Shown piece after piece: positions 33,027 through 41,273 of a stretch of 46,613 bases of DNA; position 1 is the first letter of the stretch; each line of letters starts with the position of its first letter. The stretch comes from a virus. Location of the stretch: IMG/VR virus record IMGVR_UViG_3300042386_001046, positions 1 to 46,613 of that record; one strand, 5' to 3'. A program made the position numbers and the translations under genes. Below the pieces are notes generated by a model that saw nothing but the letters and a program-made list of their open reading frames with translations, ran no database searches and was not told where the DNA came from.

Positions 33027-33483
33027 AGATTTATATAATAAAGAGTACGATATCCCAAGTGATGTTATTGAATCTTTACAAAAAGGGTTTGATGAACATA
33101 GTACTAGGTTTTATAATACTTCAGGTTATAAAAAAAATATAAATTTAAGAGATAATAAAAAAATATCATATCAACTTTTAAAAAATTATAAAAACAAATT
33201 TGAAAGTGGAAATTTAAGTAAAGAAAGATATGAATTAATGGGTGGAGATAGGATGAAAAATTGGGTTAATATGTTATTAAACCAAGATAGACAAACACTT
33301 AAAACTTCTAAAAAACATAGAATGGATTCAGGTTTGTCAAATTCTTTTATAAAAACTCATACTAAAAACCCATTGAATGGTGTTAGACCATCTTTGAGTC
33401 ACAAAAAAACAAGCTTTAGACACGCATCTTCTATATTTGAAGATATAGAAAGAATAAACGAAATAATAAAAATAATAATTTAA
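33019..33483 (+). CDS. Conserved-looking phage protein of unknown function
   Basis: The 154-residue, basic product begins MNKDLYNKEYDIPSDVIESL and has a helical middle with RYELMGGDRMKNWVNMLLNQ near residue 75, then a Ser/Lys/His-rich tail ending in a short helix (DIERINEIIKIII). The GGDxMxxWV segment looks like a motif worth searching for. It overlaps the preceding gene by 8 bases (ATGAATAA) and is followed by the next gene after 4 bases, so it belongs to the five-gene unit. No function is assigned. Confidence 0.75.
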   Translation: MNKDLYNKEYDIPSDVIESLQKGFDEHSTRFYNTSGYKKNINLRDNKKISYQLLKNYKNKFESGNLSKERYELMGGDRMKNWVNMLLNQDRQTLKTSKKHRMDSGLSNSFIKTHTKNPLNGVRPSLSHKKTSFRHASSIFEDIERINEIIKIII

Positions 33484-33487
33484 AATT

Positions 33488-33790
33488 ATGCCAAGTTACA
33501 TTCCAATTAATTTTGAGCAACAACAATTAAACCAACTAGGTCAAATTGGTGTTCAACAAAGAGGAACATTAATTCCAACTAATGATTATTTTCAAACGAA
33601 TCAATACAGTGCAACAAATCCTGACGCATTAGCAACTGGCGATGCTCAAGGTAAGGGTACAGGAAACGATGGTTTATTAAACGCTTATGATTTTGTTGCA
33701 GGTAACAATAGAGACGTACAAGAAAGAGCGTCAGAAGTTGCAATTAATTACTATAAAGCTCAAGTACCTTACACTACCCCATCAGTATAA
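33488..33790 (+). CDS. Small protein of unknown function
   Basis: The 100-residue product begins MPSYIPINFEQQQLNQLGQI and is Gln, Asn and Gly rich with little predicted helix until EVAINYYKAQ near the end. The composition fits a virion or head-related component but gives no family. Its stop codon shares its last base with the ATG of the next gene (TAATG), so translation is coupled. The leader has no Shine-Dalgarno sequence. Confidence 0.7.
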   Translation: MPSYIPINFEQQQLNQLGQIGVQQRGTLIPTNDYFQTNQYSATNPDALATGDAQGKGTGNDGLLNAYDFVAGNNRDVQERASEVAINYYKAQVPYTTPSV

Positions 33791-34173
33791 TGAAATTAAT
33801 AAACTCATTAAAATCACTATTGGTTGAGACTGTTACTTTTCGTGATATACGAGATGCCATATCCCAACGCAAAGTTATTTATATAACATATAATGGTGAT
33901 GAACCCGGAGGTAAAGGTATTCGTGTTATTGAGCCAGTGTGCTTAGGAGTTAATAAAAAAGGTAATCAAGTATTGTGTGCGTGGGAAAGAGAAGGAGCGT
34001 CTCATAGAGGATATTTAAGACAACGTCCTATGCCAGGATGGAGATATTTTAAAGTTAGAGACATTTTAAGTGTGACTCCAACAGATATCGAGTTTTCTGA
34101 AGTCAGACCAGGTTTTAATCCAAATGGAGACAAAAGAATGATATCAATTGACATTTTAGCAAAGTTTATTTAA
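33790..34173 (+). CDS. WYL-domain-like small protein
   Basis: The 127-residue product has an N-terminal helix (LINSLKSLLVETVTFRDIRD) and then a small beta region with the WYL pattern. That region has RKVIYITYNGDEPGGKGIR, IEPVCLGVNKKGNQVLCAWE and PGWRYFKVRDILSVTPTD, with the tryptophan-arginine and the closing strand of such domains. WYL domains sense ligands, often nucleotides or DNA ends, and usually sit in transcription or defence regulators with a DNA-binding part. Here the domain stands almost alone. Regulation of the host or of phage genes is a plausible but unproven role. Confidence 0.6.
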   Translation: MKLINSLKSLLVETVTFRDIRDAISQRKVIYITYNGDEPGGKGIRVIEPVCLGVNKKGNQVLCAWEREGASHRGYLRQRPMPGWRYFKVRDILSVTPTDIEFSEVRPGFNPNGDKRMISIDILAKFI

Positions 34174-34183
34174 TATAAAGAAT

Positions 34184-34762
34184 ATGACAGAAGATTTAAT
34201 ACAAAAACTCATGATTTCAAAAAAAATCATGGATAAAAGTGATAACATCAAAAGAGGAGATGTTAGAAATATTTCAGAATCAAATTTTAATAGTAGTCCT
34301 GAAATTCAAGATTTTAATATTCCCCAGGCTAGTTATAATATTCCACAGGAATTTATGACTGAGTCTAAACCCGTACAATCAAAACAATTTACAAATACAA
34401 AAGATAGAATTTTAAGTTCTAAATTACCTGACGCAATTAAACAATTAATGATTGAACACCCAATACAATCACCACAACCATCATCACCTACAATTTCAGA
34501 CGACATTATTGAAAGAGCTGCCAGATTAATGAATCAAAATAAAGAGTCTATTGTTGAGACATCTACTAACAAAAAATCCACAGTTCCTCAAACTTCAAAC
34601 AATTCTGATTTACGAAAAATGCTTAAAGAAGTAGTTACCGAAGTTTTGACAGAAAAAGGAATAATACACGAATCAGAACAAAAGTCACAACAAGTAGTCC
34701 AAATTAAAGTTGGCGACCACATTTTTGAAGGTAAAATAACTAAAATAAAAAAATTAAAATAA
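34184..34762 (+). CDS. Mostly disordered protein with short C-terminal beta motif
   Basis: The 192-residue product has long Ser, Pro, Gln and Asn-rich stretches with short helices (DAIKQLMIEHPIQ, IIERAARLMNQ, LRKMLKEVVTEVLTEKGI). It ends in a beta hairpin VVQIKVGDHIFEGKITKIKK, which recalls OB or SH3-like tips of scaffold proteins. Such a plan suggests a scaffold, linker or adaptor. It is the last gene of the plus-strand unit and is followed by a terminator 3 bases after the stop. No family was recognised. Confidence 0.7.
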   Translation: MTEDLIQKLMISKKIMDKSDNIKRGDVRNISESNFNSSPEIQDFNIPQASYNIPQEFMTESKPVQSKQFTNTKDRILSSKLPDAIKQLMIEHPIQSPQPSSPTISDDIIERAARLMNQNKESIVETSTNKKSTVPQTSNNSDLRKMLKEVVTEVLTEKGIIHESEQKSQQVVQIKVGDHIFEGKITKIKKLK

Positions 34763-34765
34763 ATG

Positions 34766-34790
34766 AACCCCCACTTAGGGGGTTTTTTAT
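34766..34790 (+). terminator. Rho-independent terminator
   Basis: AACCCCC and GGGGGTT form a 7-pair stem with a 5-base loop, followed by TTTT on the plus strand. It closes the five-gene unit and lies 46 bases before the next gene. Confidence 0.85.
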
Positions 34791-34835
34791 TCATATGTGT
34801 TGAAATATTGTAGATTAAGTACTATAATTATTTCT

Positions 34836-36053
34836 ATGAGTAAAAAAATTAATATTTTAGTTTTACCTTCAGATAGAAGTGGTGTTGGTAAATTTAGGTC
34901 GGTTGACCCACACGTATGTTTACAAAAATTATATCCAAACGAAGTACACGTTGACATTGAATTTGATGTGGATTACAATGACGATAGATTTTGGAAAAAA
35001 TACGATATTGTTCATTTTCACAGATTAATAGGAACTGATTATGATAAATCATTAGAATTAATTAATAAACTAAATTCTGATGGGGTGGTTACAATTTGTG
35101 ACATAGATGACTATTGGTTACCTACCAAAGAACATCCATTACATTCAATCATTGTTGAAGAAAAAATAAATGAGAGAATTATTGCACAAATAAAGGTGGC
35201 GTCACATGTCACTACTACAACCCCAATATTTGCACACGAGGTGTCTAAAATAAATAAAAATGTGTCAGTATTACCAAATGCAATTGACCCTAATGAACCT
35301 CAATTTAAGGAACCATCAATTGAGTCTGACAGAATTAGAGTTGGGTGGTTAGGGGGTTCTTCACATTTACATGACCTTAATTTACTTGATGGGATGATAA
35401 ATAAGTTAGGTTCTTTAAATGATAAACTACAATATGTTTTATGTGGATTTGACACTAGAGGGTCAATGACTGAGTATAACAAAGAGACTGGTGAAAAGAA
35501 AGTTCGACCAATTAAACCTGAAGAAACAGTATGGGTAAAGTACGAAGAAATATTCACAAATAATTATAAAATTATTAGTCCTGAGTATAAATCACATTTA
35601 ATGAAATTTAAAGATGAACCTTACTTTAATGAATTAAATGAAGGGTACCGAAGAGTTTGGACATTACCTACAACATCTTACGCCAAAAATTATTCAAAAT
35701 TTGATATATCATTAGCCCCAATTAAAAACCATATTTTTAATAAAGTTAAATCACAGTTAAAAGTTATTGAAGCGGGGTTTTACAAAAGAGCGTTAATTGC
35801 ATCTAATGTTGGACCTTACACTGTTGATTTAAAACACGCTCTTAATCATGGTGAGTTTGTTGACGGAAACGCTTTATTAATTGAGGAAACTCGTAATCAC
35901 TCCGATTGGTCAAAAAACATTAAAAAATTAGTCAATAATCCAAATATGATTGTTGATTTAGGTGAAAGATTGTATGAAACAGTCTCAAAAAAATACGATT
36001 TAAATAACGTAACCAAAGATAGAAAAGAACTTTATTTCAGTTTATTAAAATAA
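34836..36053 (+). CDS. GT-B glycosyltransferase (GT4-like)
   Basis: The 405-residue product opens INILVLPSDRSGVGKFRSV, a GT-B start with a glycine-rich loop. It has YDIVHFHRLIG and VTICDIDDYWLP in the N-domain, VSVLPNAIDPNEP at the hinge and RVGWLGGSSHLHDLNLLDG at the start of the C-domain. A KVIEAGFYKRALIASNVG segment corresponds to the donor-binding E-x7-E-type region of GT4. I chose ATG at 34836, because the frame upstream (to TTG 34797) would run through the terminator tail. It begins the long plus-strand cluster. The sugar is unknown. Confidence 0.8.
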   Translation: MSKKINILVLPSDRSGVGKFRSVDPHVCLQKLYPNEVHVDIEFDVDYNDDRFWKKYDIVHFHRLIGTDYDKSLELINKLNSDGVVTICDIDDYWLPTKEHPLHSIIVEEKINERIIAQIKVASHVTTTTPIFAHEVSKINKNVSVLPNAIDPNEPQFKEPSIESDRIRVGWLGGSSHLHDLNLLDGMINKLGSLNDKLQYVLCGFDTRGSMTEYNKETGEKKVRPIKPEETVWVKYEEIFTNNYKIISPEYKSHLMKFKDEPYFNELNEGYRRVWTLPTTSYAKNYSKFDISLAPIKNHIFNKVKSQLKVIEAGFYKRALIASNVGPYTVDLKHALNHGEFVDGNALLIEETRNHSDWSKNIKKLVNNPNMIVDLGERLYETVSKKYDLNNVTKDRKELYFSLLK

Positions 36054-36056
36054 TTT

Positions 36057-36758
36057 ATGATACAGTACCCATTAAACAAACTATTATTTATAGATATTGA
36101 GACTGTTGGGGTTTCAAGTAATTACGATACTTTCAAAAGAGACTACCCGTCTCTTTGTTATCAATTTGATAATTATTTAGATTGGTTTCAAAAAAGATTT
36201 ACTGAAGATTCAGATAAATCAAAAGAAGATATATTTGTTAACCGAGCCGCTTTAGTACCTGAATTTTGTAAAATAATTTGTGTCTCAGTAGGGTTTATTG
36301 GACCTGATAATACAGTTAAAAAACAAACTTTTTTTAATTCAGATGAAACTCAATTATTAAAAGATGTCAACACACTATTAAATCGTGTTGATAAATTAGG
36401 GTTTGTGCTTTGTGGACATAATATTAAGAATTTTGATATTCCTGTGTTAGGAAAAAGAATGATAATTAATGGTATATTACCATCATCAATTTTACCAACT
36501 CCCGACACAAAACCTTGGGAAGTTAAAGCGGTTGACACTAAAGATATTTGGCAATTTGGTCAATTTGGAGCAATCAGTTCTTTAGAATTGATGTGTATAT
36601 CTTTAGGAATTGAATCATCTAAAAATATGGAAGTTACGGGTAATAAAGTACACTATTATTTTTGGAATGAAAACAAATACCAAGAGATACAAGATTACTG
36701 TGAAAAAGACGTTGAGGTTTTAATAAATGTTGTTAAAAAAATTAAAAATTTAAAATGA
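36057..36758 (+). CDS. DEDD-type 3'-5' exonuclease
   Basis: The 233-residue product has the three exonuclease motifs: LLFIDIETVG (Asp13, Glu15), LCGHNIKNFDIPVL (Asp127) and YCEKDVEVL (Tyr214, Asp218). It fits the stand-alone exonucleases that resemble the proofreading domain of family B polymerases. The phage polymerase at 15224 has its own exonuclease, so this one probably works in repair, recombination or end trimming. The gene overlaps the dUTPase by 4 bases (ATGA). Two DNA-metabolism genes inside a sugar cluster are an odd placement. Length is normal. Confidence 0.85.
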   Translation: MIQYPLNKLLFIDIETVGVSSNYDTFKRDYPSLCYQFDNYLDWFQKRFTEDSDKSKEDIFVNRAALVPEFCKIICVSVGFIGPDNTVKKQTFFNSDETQLLKDVNTLLNRVDKLGFVLCGHNIKNFDIPVLGKRMIINGILPSSILPTPDTKPWEVKAVDTKDIWQFGQFGAISSLELMCISLGIESSKNMEVTGNKVHYYFWNENKYQEIQDYCEKDVEVLINVVKKIKNLK

Positions 36759-37354
36759 ATTTAGATATTAACGACGAGGATTTTGATTTATATGAGGAAA
36801 TGAAAAAAATTCAAGAATCTTTAGATAAAGAATCTAATTTGAATTTATATAAACAAATTTCGGATGATTATGGTATTGATTTAAAAGACTTTGAAGACAA
36901 AATGATAGAGTCTATGAAAAAACTTGACTTACCTTATTCATCGGAAACTGATTTAGATTTAAAGTATAATTACGTATCCGACAGTGGGTTTGATTTATAC
37001 TCAACAGAGGAAATTTCAATTGAAGCTTTTGGAAGAGCTTTAATACCTACGGGCATTAGATTTGAGATACCTGAAGGTTTTGAAATTCAGGTTAGGTCAA
37101 AAAGTGGATTAGCTCTTAAACAAGGGTTAATGGTTCTTAATAGTCCAGGTACTGTTGATGAGGGGTACACTGGTGAGGTACAAGTAATAGTGTTTAATAC
37201 AAATAAAGAATCATTTAAAATTACTAAAGGTATGAAAATTGCTCAAGCGGTTTTATCCAAATGTTATCCCGGTAGAAATGTTAATTTGGTTAAAGTAAGT
37301 AAAGTTGAAAATAAAGACCGTGGTGAAAACGGATTTGGAAGTACAGGAATATGA
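36755..37354 (+). CDS. dut: dUTPase with N-terminal extension
   Basis: The 199-residue product has all five trimeric dUTPase motifs: SGFDLYS (77 to 83), RSKSGLA (114 to 120), GTVDEGYTGEVQV (132 to 144, Asp135 and Tyr138), GMKIAQ (159 to 164) and RGENGFGSTG (189 to 198). The enzyme hydrolyses dUTP to dUMP, lowering uracil in DNA and feeding dTTP synthesis. About 65 acidic helical residues precede the core and are not part of the usual 140 to 150-residue enzyme. The start at 36755 gives an ATGA overlap with the exonuclease and is therefore preferred. Confidence 0.93.
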   Translation: MNLDINDEDFDLYEEMKKIQESLDKESNLNLYKQISDDYGIDLKDFEDKMIESMKKLDLPYSSETDLDLKYNYVSDSGFDLYSTEEISIEAFGRALIPTGIRFEIPEGFEIQVRSKSGLALKQGLMVLNSPGTVDEGYTGEVQVIVFNTNKESFKITKGMKIAQAVLSKCYPGRNVNLVKVSKVENKDRGENGFGSTGI

Positions 37355-38988
37355 TAACAATTGGATATAGTACAAGAAAATCAAATCCTGAATTTCAGGA
37401 ATATTTAAAAAAATCATGTGGTAACCCAAAAATACAGATTATTGAAAAAGTTAACAATGGTGAAAAAAATCTTTCAGTTGTTTATAACGAAATATTATCT
37501 GAGTCAACTAATGATATTGTAGTATTGTGTCATGATGACATTTATTTTGATACAAAAAATTGGGGGGAAAAACTTAAAAAAGTTTTTGATAGAAATAATG
37601 AGTTTTCAATTTTAGGAGTTGCAGGAACAACAAGTTTACCTATTAGTGGTATGTGGTGGGAAGATAGGTCTAAAATGTTTGGTATTGTGAATCATGAACA
37701 TGATGGTAAAAAATGGGAATCAAGGTATTCGGATTCTTTACAAAACAATGTTAAAGAAGTTGTACTTGTTGACGGTTTGTTTATGTGTTTAAATAAACAA
37801 AAAATTAAAGACTCTTTTGATGAATCAGTTGATGGATTCCATTTTTATGATGTCAATTTTTGTTTTAAAAATTATTTAAGTGGGTGTAAGATTGGAGTAA
37901 TTACAAATATTAGAATCACCCATAAGTCAATAGGAATGACAAATGAAAAATGGGAAGAAAATAGGAAAATTTTTTCTGAAAAGTATAAAAACAACTTACC
38001 TTCAAAAATAAAAGTAACCGAAAATGACAAATTAAAAGTTTTAATTGGTTGTTTATTTTTTAGAGAATTTACAGGTTCTGAAATGTACGTTTACGAACTA
38101 TCCAAAAATTTACTAAAAATGAATGTAGATGTTTCTATTGTTGCTTATGAAACTGTCGGTAGATTATCTGAAATTGCTAAAAAAGAAGGGATTAAAGTTT
38201 ATAATATTACAGAACCTCCAGGGTTTAAAATGGGGGACGGAATTTGGAGGATGTCTACACCAAATGGGATAATAACAACTGAAAAAAACAAATATTATAG
38301 AATCTCAAATGAAACGTTTGATATTATTCATTACCAACACCAACCTGTTGTAAATACGTTAAATAATTTATATCCCGATATTAAAAAAATATATACTATA
38401 CATTCTGAAGTCATTTCTTTAGAAAATCCAATAATTAATGAGAGTGTTAAAAAATACATAGCAATTCGACCTGAGATTAAAGAGTGTATTGTTAAAAATT
38501 TTAACGTACCCGAAAACCTTGTTGAAGTTATTTACAACCCAATTAATTCTGAAAAATTTAATATTAAAAATACAAAAGATTTAGGTTACACTTTATTTGT
38601 TGGGACAATTGACGAGATACGAAAACAAACCATTTTTGATTTAATTAAAACCACTAAAGAAAATAATAAAACATTATATATTGTAGGTAAAAATCAATCA
38701 AACTATTTAAATTCAATTTTAAATGAGTCTCATGTAAAATATTTTGACAGTACGATTGATGTACAAAAATATGTTAAAGATTGTTCCGAAACTGCTGGTA
38801 TTTTATTAGGTAGAACTACAATTGAAGGTTGGATGTGCGGTAAAAGTGGTTGGATATACAACATTGATAATTTAGGTAACATAATCGATAAAAAATTACA
38901 TGAGCCACCTTTAGATGTGGAAAGATTTGATTCATTAAATGTTACTAAAAAAATAAAACAAAATTATATAGACATAATTAATTTATGA
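37351..38988 (+). CDS. Two-domain glycosyltransferase: GT2-like plus GT4-like
   Basis: The 545-residue protein seems bifunctional. Residues 1 to about 225 form a GT-A domain with TIGYSTRKSNPEF, IVVLCHDDIYFDT (the DxD-like CHDD) and VVLVDGLFMCLNKQ. Residues 230 to 545 form a GT-B domain with VLIGCLFFREFTGSEMYVYE at its start, IIHYQHQPVV, LFVGTIDEIRKQT and a GRTTIEGWMCGKSGW region at the donor site. The two domains may add successive sugars to one chain. It overlaps both neighbours by 4 bases. The domain call is firm, the sugars unknown. Confidence 0.78.
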   Translation: MITIGYSTRKSNPEFQEYLKKSCGNPKIQIIEKVNNGEKNLSVVYNEILSESTNDIVVLCHDDIYFDTKNWGEKLKKVFDRNNEFSILGVAGTTSLPISGMWWEDRSKMFGIVNHEHDGKKWESRYSDSLQNNVKEVVLVDGLFMCLNKQKIKDSFDESVDGFHFYDVNFCFKNYLSGCKIGVITNIRITHKSIGMTNEKWEENRKIFSEKYKNNLPSKIKVTENDKLKVLIGCLFFREFTGSEMYVYELSKNLLKMNVDVSIVAYETVGRLSEIAKKEGIKVYNITEPPGFKMGDGIWRMSTPNGIITTEKNKYYRISNETFDIIHYQHQPVVNTLNNLYPDIKKIYTIHSEVISLENPIINESVKKYIAIRPEIKECIVKNFNVPENLVEVIYNPINSEKFNIKNTKDLGYTLFVGTIDEIRKQTIFDLIKTTKENNKTLYIVGKNQSNYLNSILNESHVKYFDSTIDVQKYVKDCSETAGILLGRTTIEGWMCGKSGWIYNIDNLGNIIDKKLHEPPLDVERFDSLNVTKKIKQNYIDIINL

Positions 38989-39632
38989 TTTTAAACAATT
39001 TTTTTTCCAAATCCTTTTGTATAAATTTAGACAGAAGACAAGACAGATGGACGACTATTACTAAAAAATTTAATGATTTTGGAATTGTTGCTGAAAGGTA
39101 TTCCGCATTTGATGGTAAAACTTTAACATTACCATATCCTCATTCATCTGAATTAGGGGGTACCATATCTCATTTAAATGTGATTAAAATGGCGAAAGAG
39201 TTAAATTTAAAGAACGTTTTAATATACGAAGATGACGTTGAATTTGATTCAAATATTTCTGAAAAATTTGAATCAATTATTCCTCAGATTCCTGAAGATT
39301 GGGACCTTATATATTTTGGTGGAAACCACCAAGGTCCAATTAAACAAATTTCCGAAAACATTTTTAAATTGTCTCACACTTATGCATTACAAATGTATGC
39401 AGTTAATTCAAAATCATACGACACAATTATAGATTTTTTAGAAGATAAAGTTAATAAGGTATTAGATAAAAAAGTATCTTTTAAACCATCAGTAGCTGCC
39501 GATTTTTATTTATCTTTATTACAACCAAAATTAAATTGTTATTGTATTAGACCTCATTTAACTTGGCAAATTCAAGATTATTCTGACATACAAGAACACA
39601 TTGTAAATTATGACTATTTGTTAAAAAAATAA
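38985..39632 (+). CDS. GT25-family glycosyltransferase
   Basis: The 215-residue product shows the family signature FCINLDRRQDRW at residues 11 to 22, followed by AERYSAFDGKTL, then GGTISHLNVIKMAKEL and VLIYEDDVEFDSN with the EDD metal site near residue 82. GT25 enzymes are typically galactosyltransferases of lipooligosaccharide in bacteria, and related ones act on hydroxylysine in collagen. Either a lipopolysaccharide-like or a protein acceptor is possible here. The length fits the bacterial members. It sits tightly inside the plus-strand cluster. Confidence 0.85.
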   Translation: MILNNFFSKSFCINLDRRQDRWTTITKKFNDFGIVAERYSAFDGKTLTLPYPHSSELGGTISHLNVIKMAKELNLKNVLIYEDDVEFDSNISEKFESIIPQIPEDWDLIYFGGNHQGPIKQISENIFKLSHTYALQMYAVNSKSYDTIIDFLEDKVNKVLDKKVSFKPSVAADFYLSLLQPKLNCYCIRPHLTWQIQDYSDIQEHIVNYDYLLKK

Positions 39633-39634
39633 TT

Positions 39635-40450
39635 ATGGATAAAATAAATTTAAAAGATATTACTTTTTCACATAGCGTATTGGGTTATTGTAGCGATTTT
39701 CAAAAAGACAATAGGTTTTTTTGGGATAGGTCAAATTTAGACTCAAGTATTCCATGTGTATATACAGATTTCATGTTAGGACATGAAAAAATAGATAATT
39801 ATGAAAAAAACTATGCTTGGTTAATTGAACCAATGTGTATTAACTCAAATACCTACAACTATATTTTAAATAATCACCAAAATTTTAATAAAGTTTTTAC
39901 ACATGAAAAATCATTACTTGATTTAAATAAGAATTTTGAATTAGTACCTTTTGGATGTTGTTGGATTGACCCTGAACAACAAAAAGTTTATAAAAAATCA
40001 AAAGACATATCAATTATATCTTCAAATAAAAGACAAACTGACGGACATCAATTACGTCATTTGGTTATAGATAGATATAAAGATAAAATGGATGTTTATG
40101 GTAGAGGTTATTCACCAATTGATAGAAAAATAGAAGGTTTAAAAGATTATAGATTTTCAATAGTAATTGAAAACTGTAAAAGAGATTACTGGTTTACTGA
40201 AAAATTAATAGACTGTTTTACAACTGGGACTATCCCGATTTATTGGGGGTGTCCATCGATTGGTGATTTTTTTAACACTAAAGGAATGATTTGTTTTGAC
40301 AAAATAGAAGAAATAGAAGATATTTTAACAAGTTGTAATAAAGATTTATATGAAAAAATGTTACCTTTTGTAATTGAAAATTACGAAAAATCTAAATCTT
40401 ACATTTTACCTGACTCAATAATTTATAATAAATTAAAAACTAATGGATAA
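39635..40450 (+). CDS. GT10-family fucosyltransferase-like protein
   Basis: The 271-residue product contains the family donor site: RFSIVIENCKRDYWFTEKL followed by TGTIPIYWGCPSI, matching the GT10 consensus very well. The N-terminal half is shortened and contains YAWLIEPMCINSNTYNYI and FTHEKSLLDLNKNFELVPFG. It is probably a fucosyl- or related deoxyhexosyltransferase. It is not a close copy of the GT10 gene at 25137, since only the donor motif is common. The start at 39635 is 2 bases after the previous stop, and the end overlaps the next gene by 8. Confidence 0.85.
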   Translation: MDKINLKDITFSHSVLGYCSDFQKDNRFFWDRSNLDSSIPCVYTDFMLGHEKIDNYEKNYAWLIEPMCINSNTYNYILNNHQNFNKVFTHEKSLLDLNKNFELVPFGCCWIDPEQQKVYKKSKDISIISSNKRQTDGHQLRHLVIDRYKDKMDVYGRGYSPIDRKIEGLKDYRFSIVIENCKRDYWFTEKLIDCFTTGTIPIYWGCPSIGDFFNTKGMICFDKIEEIEDILTSCNKDLYEKMLPFVIENYEKSKSYILPDSIIYNKLKTNG

Positions 40451-41273
40451 TATAATATCTACCGCATTGTTACAAGGAGGTTTAGGTAACCAAATGTTTC
40501 AAATTGCACATTCGTATTCTCAGGGGTTAAAAAATAAAATACCATCGGTTTTTTTACCACAAGCATACACCCCAATGGGTAAAGCAAAACAACCCACACA
40601 TTATATTAATAATATTTTTAAAAAAATTAATTTTGTTAATAATATAAATGTTAAAAAAATAGTTAGTGAGTATAGTTGGAATGAACCTAACTTGAATTTT
40701 AATTGGGACGAGTCAGTTGGGTTTAATGGGTATTTTCAAAGTAGTAAAAATTTTTTAGGGTATGACAAAGAAATAATTGATTTATTCTTACCTTCTGAAG
40801 AATTTAAAGAAAAAATATTTAAAAAATACCCTCAATTATTATCTAATAATACGACATCAATTCATATTAGAAGAGGTGATTATCTAACAATATCTGATAT
40901 ACTACCAGTTATAGATATTTCATATATTAAACACTGTATGAGTCTTTTACCTGAAACTGAAACATTTTTTATTTTTTCAGATGATTTTACTTGGGTAAAA
41001 AATAATATTAAATCTGATAAAGTTATATTTGTTGAAGATAATGACGATTATGAAGACCTATGGATGATTAGTCTTTGTAAAAATAATATAATGTCAAACT
41101 CATCTTTTTCTTGGTGGGGGTCTTTTTTAAACCAAAATAAAGATAACAAAGTTTTTGTCCCTAATATTTGGTTTGGCCCAAGAGGTGAAAAAGAATTTAA
41201 TAATGTGTATGAAAATGAGTGGAAAAAAATAAATGTAAAATTTAATAATGGATTATTATACTACAATGACTAA
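40443..41273 (+). CDS. GT11-family fucosyltransferase (alpha-1,2-type)
   Basis: The 276-residue product is a clear GT11 member. It has LLQGGLGNQMFQIAHSYSQG at the start, IHIRRGDYLTIS near residue 140 with the donor-binding arginine, TFFIFSDDFTWVKNNI near 180, and NIMSNSSFSWWGSFLNQ near 220. GT11 enzymes attach fucose to galactose in the alpha-1,2 position. The gene overlaps its neighbours by 8 bases at both ends. With the GT10 genes it implies that the glycan is fucosylated or carries a similar deoxy sugar. Confidence 0.92.
   Translation: MDNIISTALLQGGLGNQMFQIAHSYSQGLKNKIPSVFLPQAYTPMGKAKQPTHYINNIFKKINFVNNINVKKIVSEYSWNEPNLNFNWDESVGFNGYFQSSKNFLGYDKEIIDLFLPSEEFKEKIFKKYPQLLSNNTTSIHIRRGDYLTISDILPVIDISYIKHCMSLLPETETFFIFSDDFTWVKNNIKSDKVIFVEDNDDYEDLWMISLCKNNIMSNSSFSWWGSFLNQNKDNKVFVPNIWFGPRGEKEFNNVYENEWKKINVKFNNGLLYYND

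Noticed and set aside
41248-41265. Earlier start for the DUF115 gene
   Set aside because: ATG at 41266 gives the 8-base ATG/stop overlap seen repeatedly in this cluster. The earlier start is possible but less consistent.
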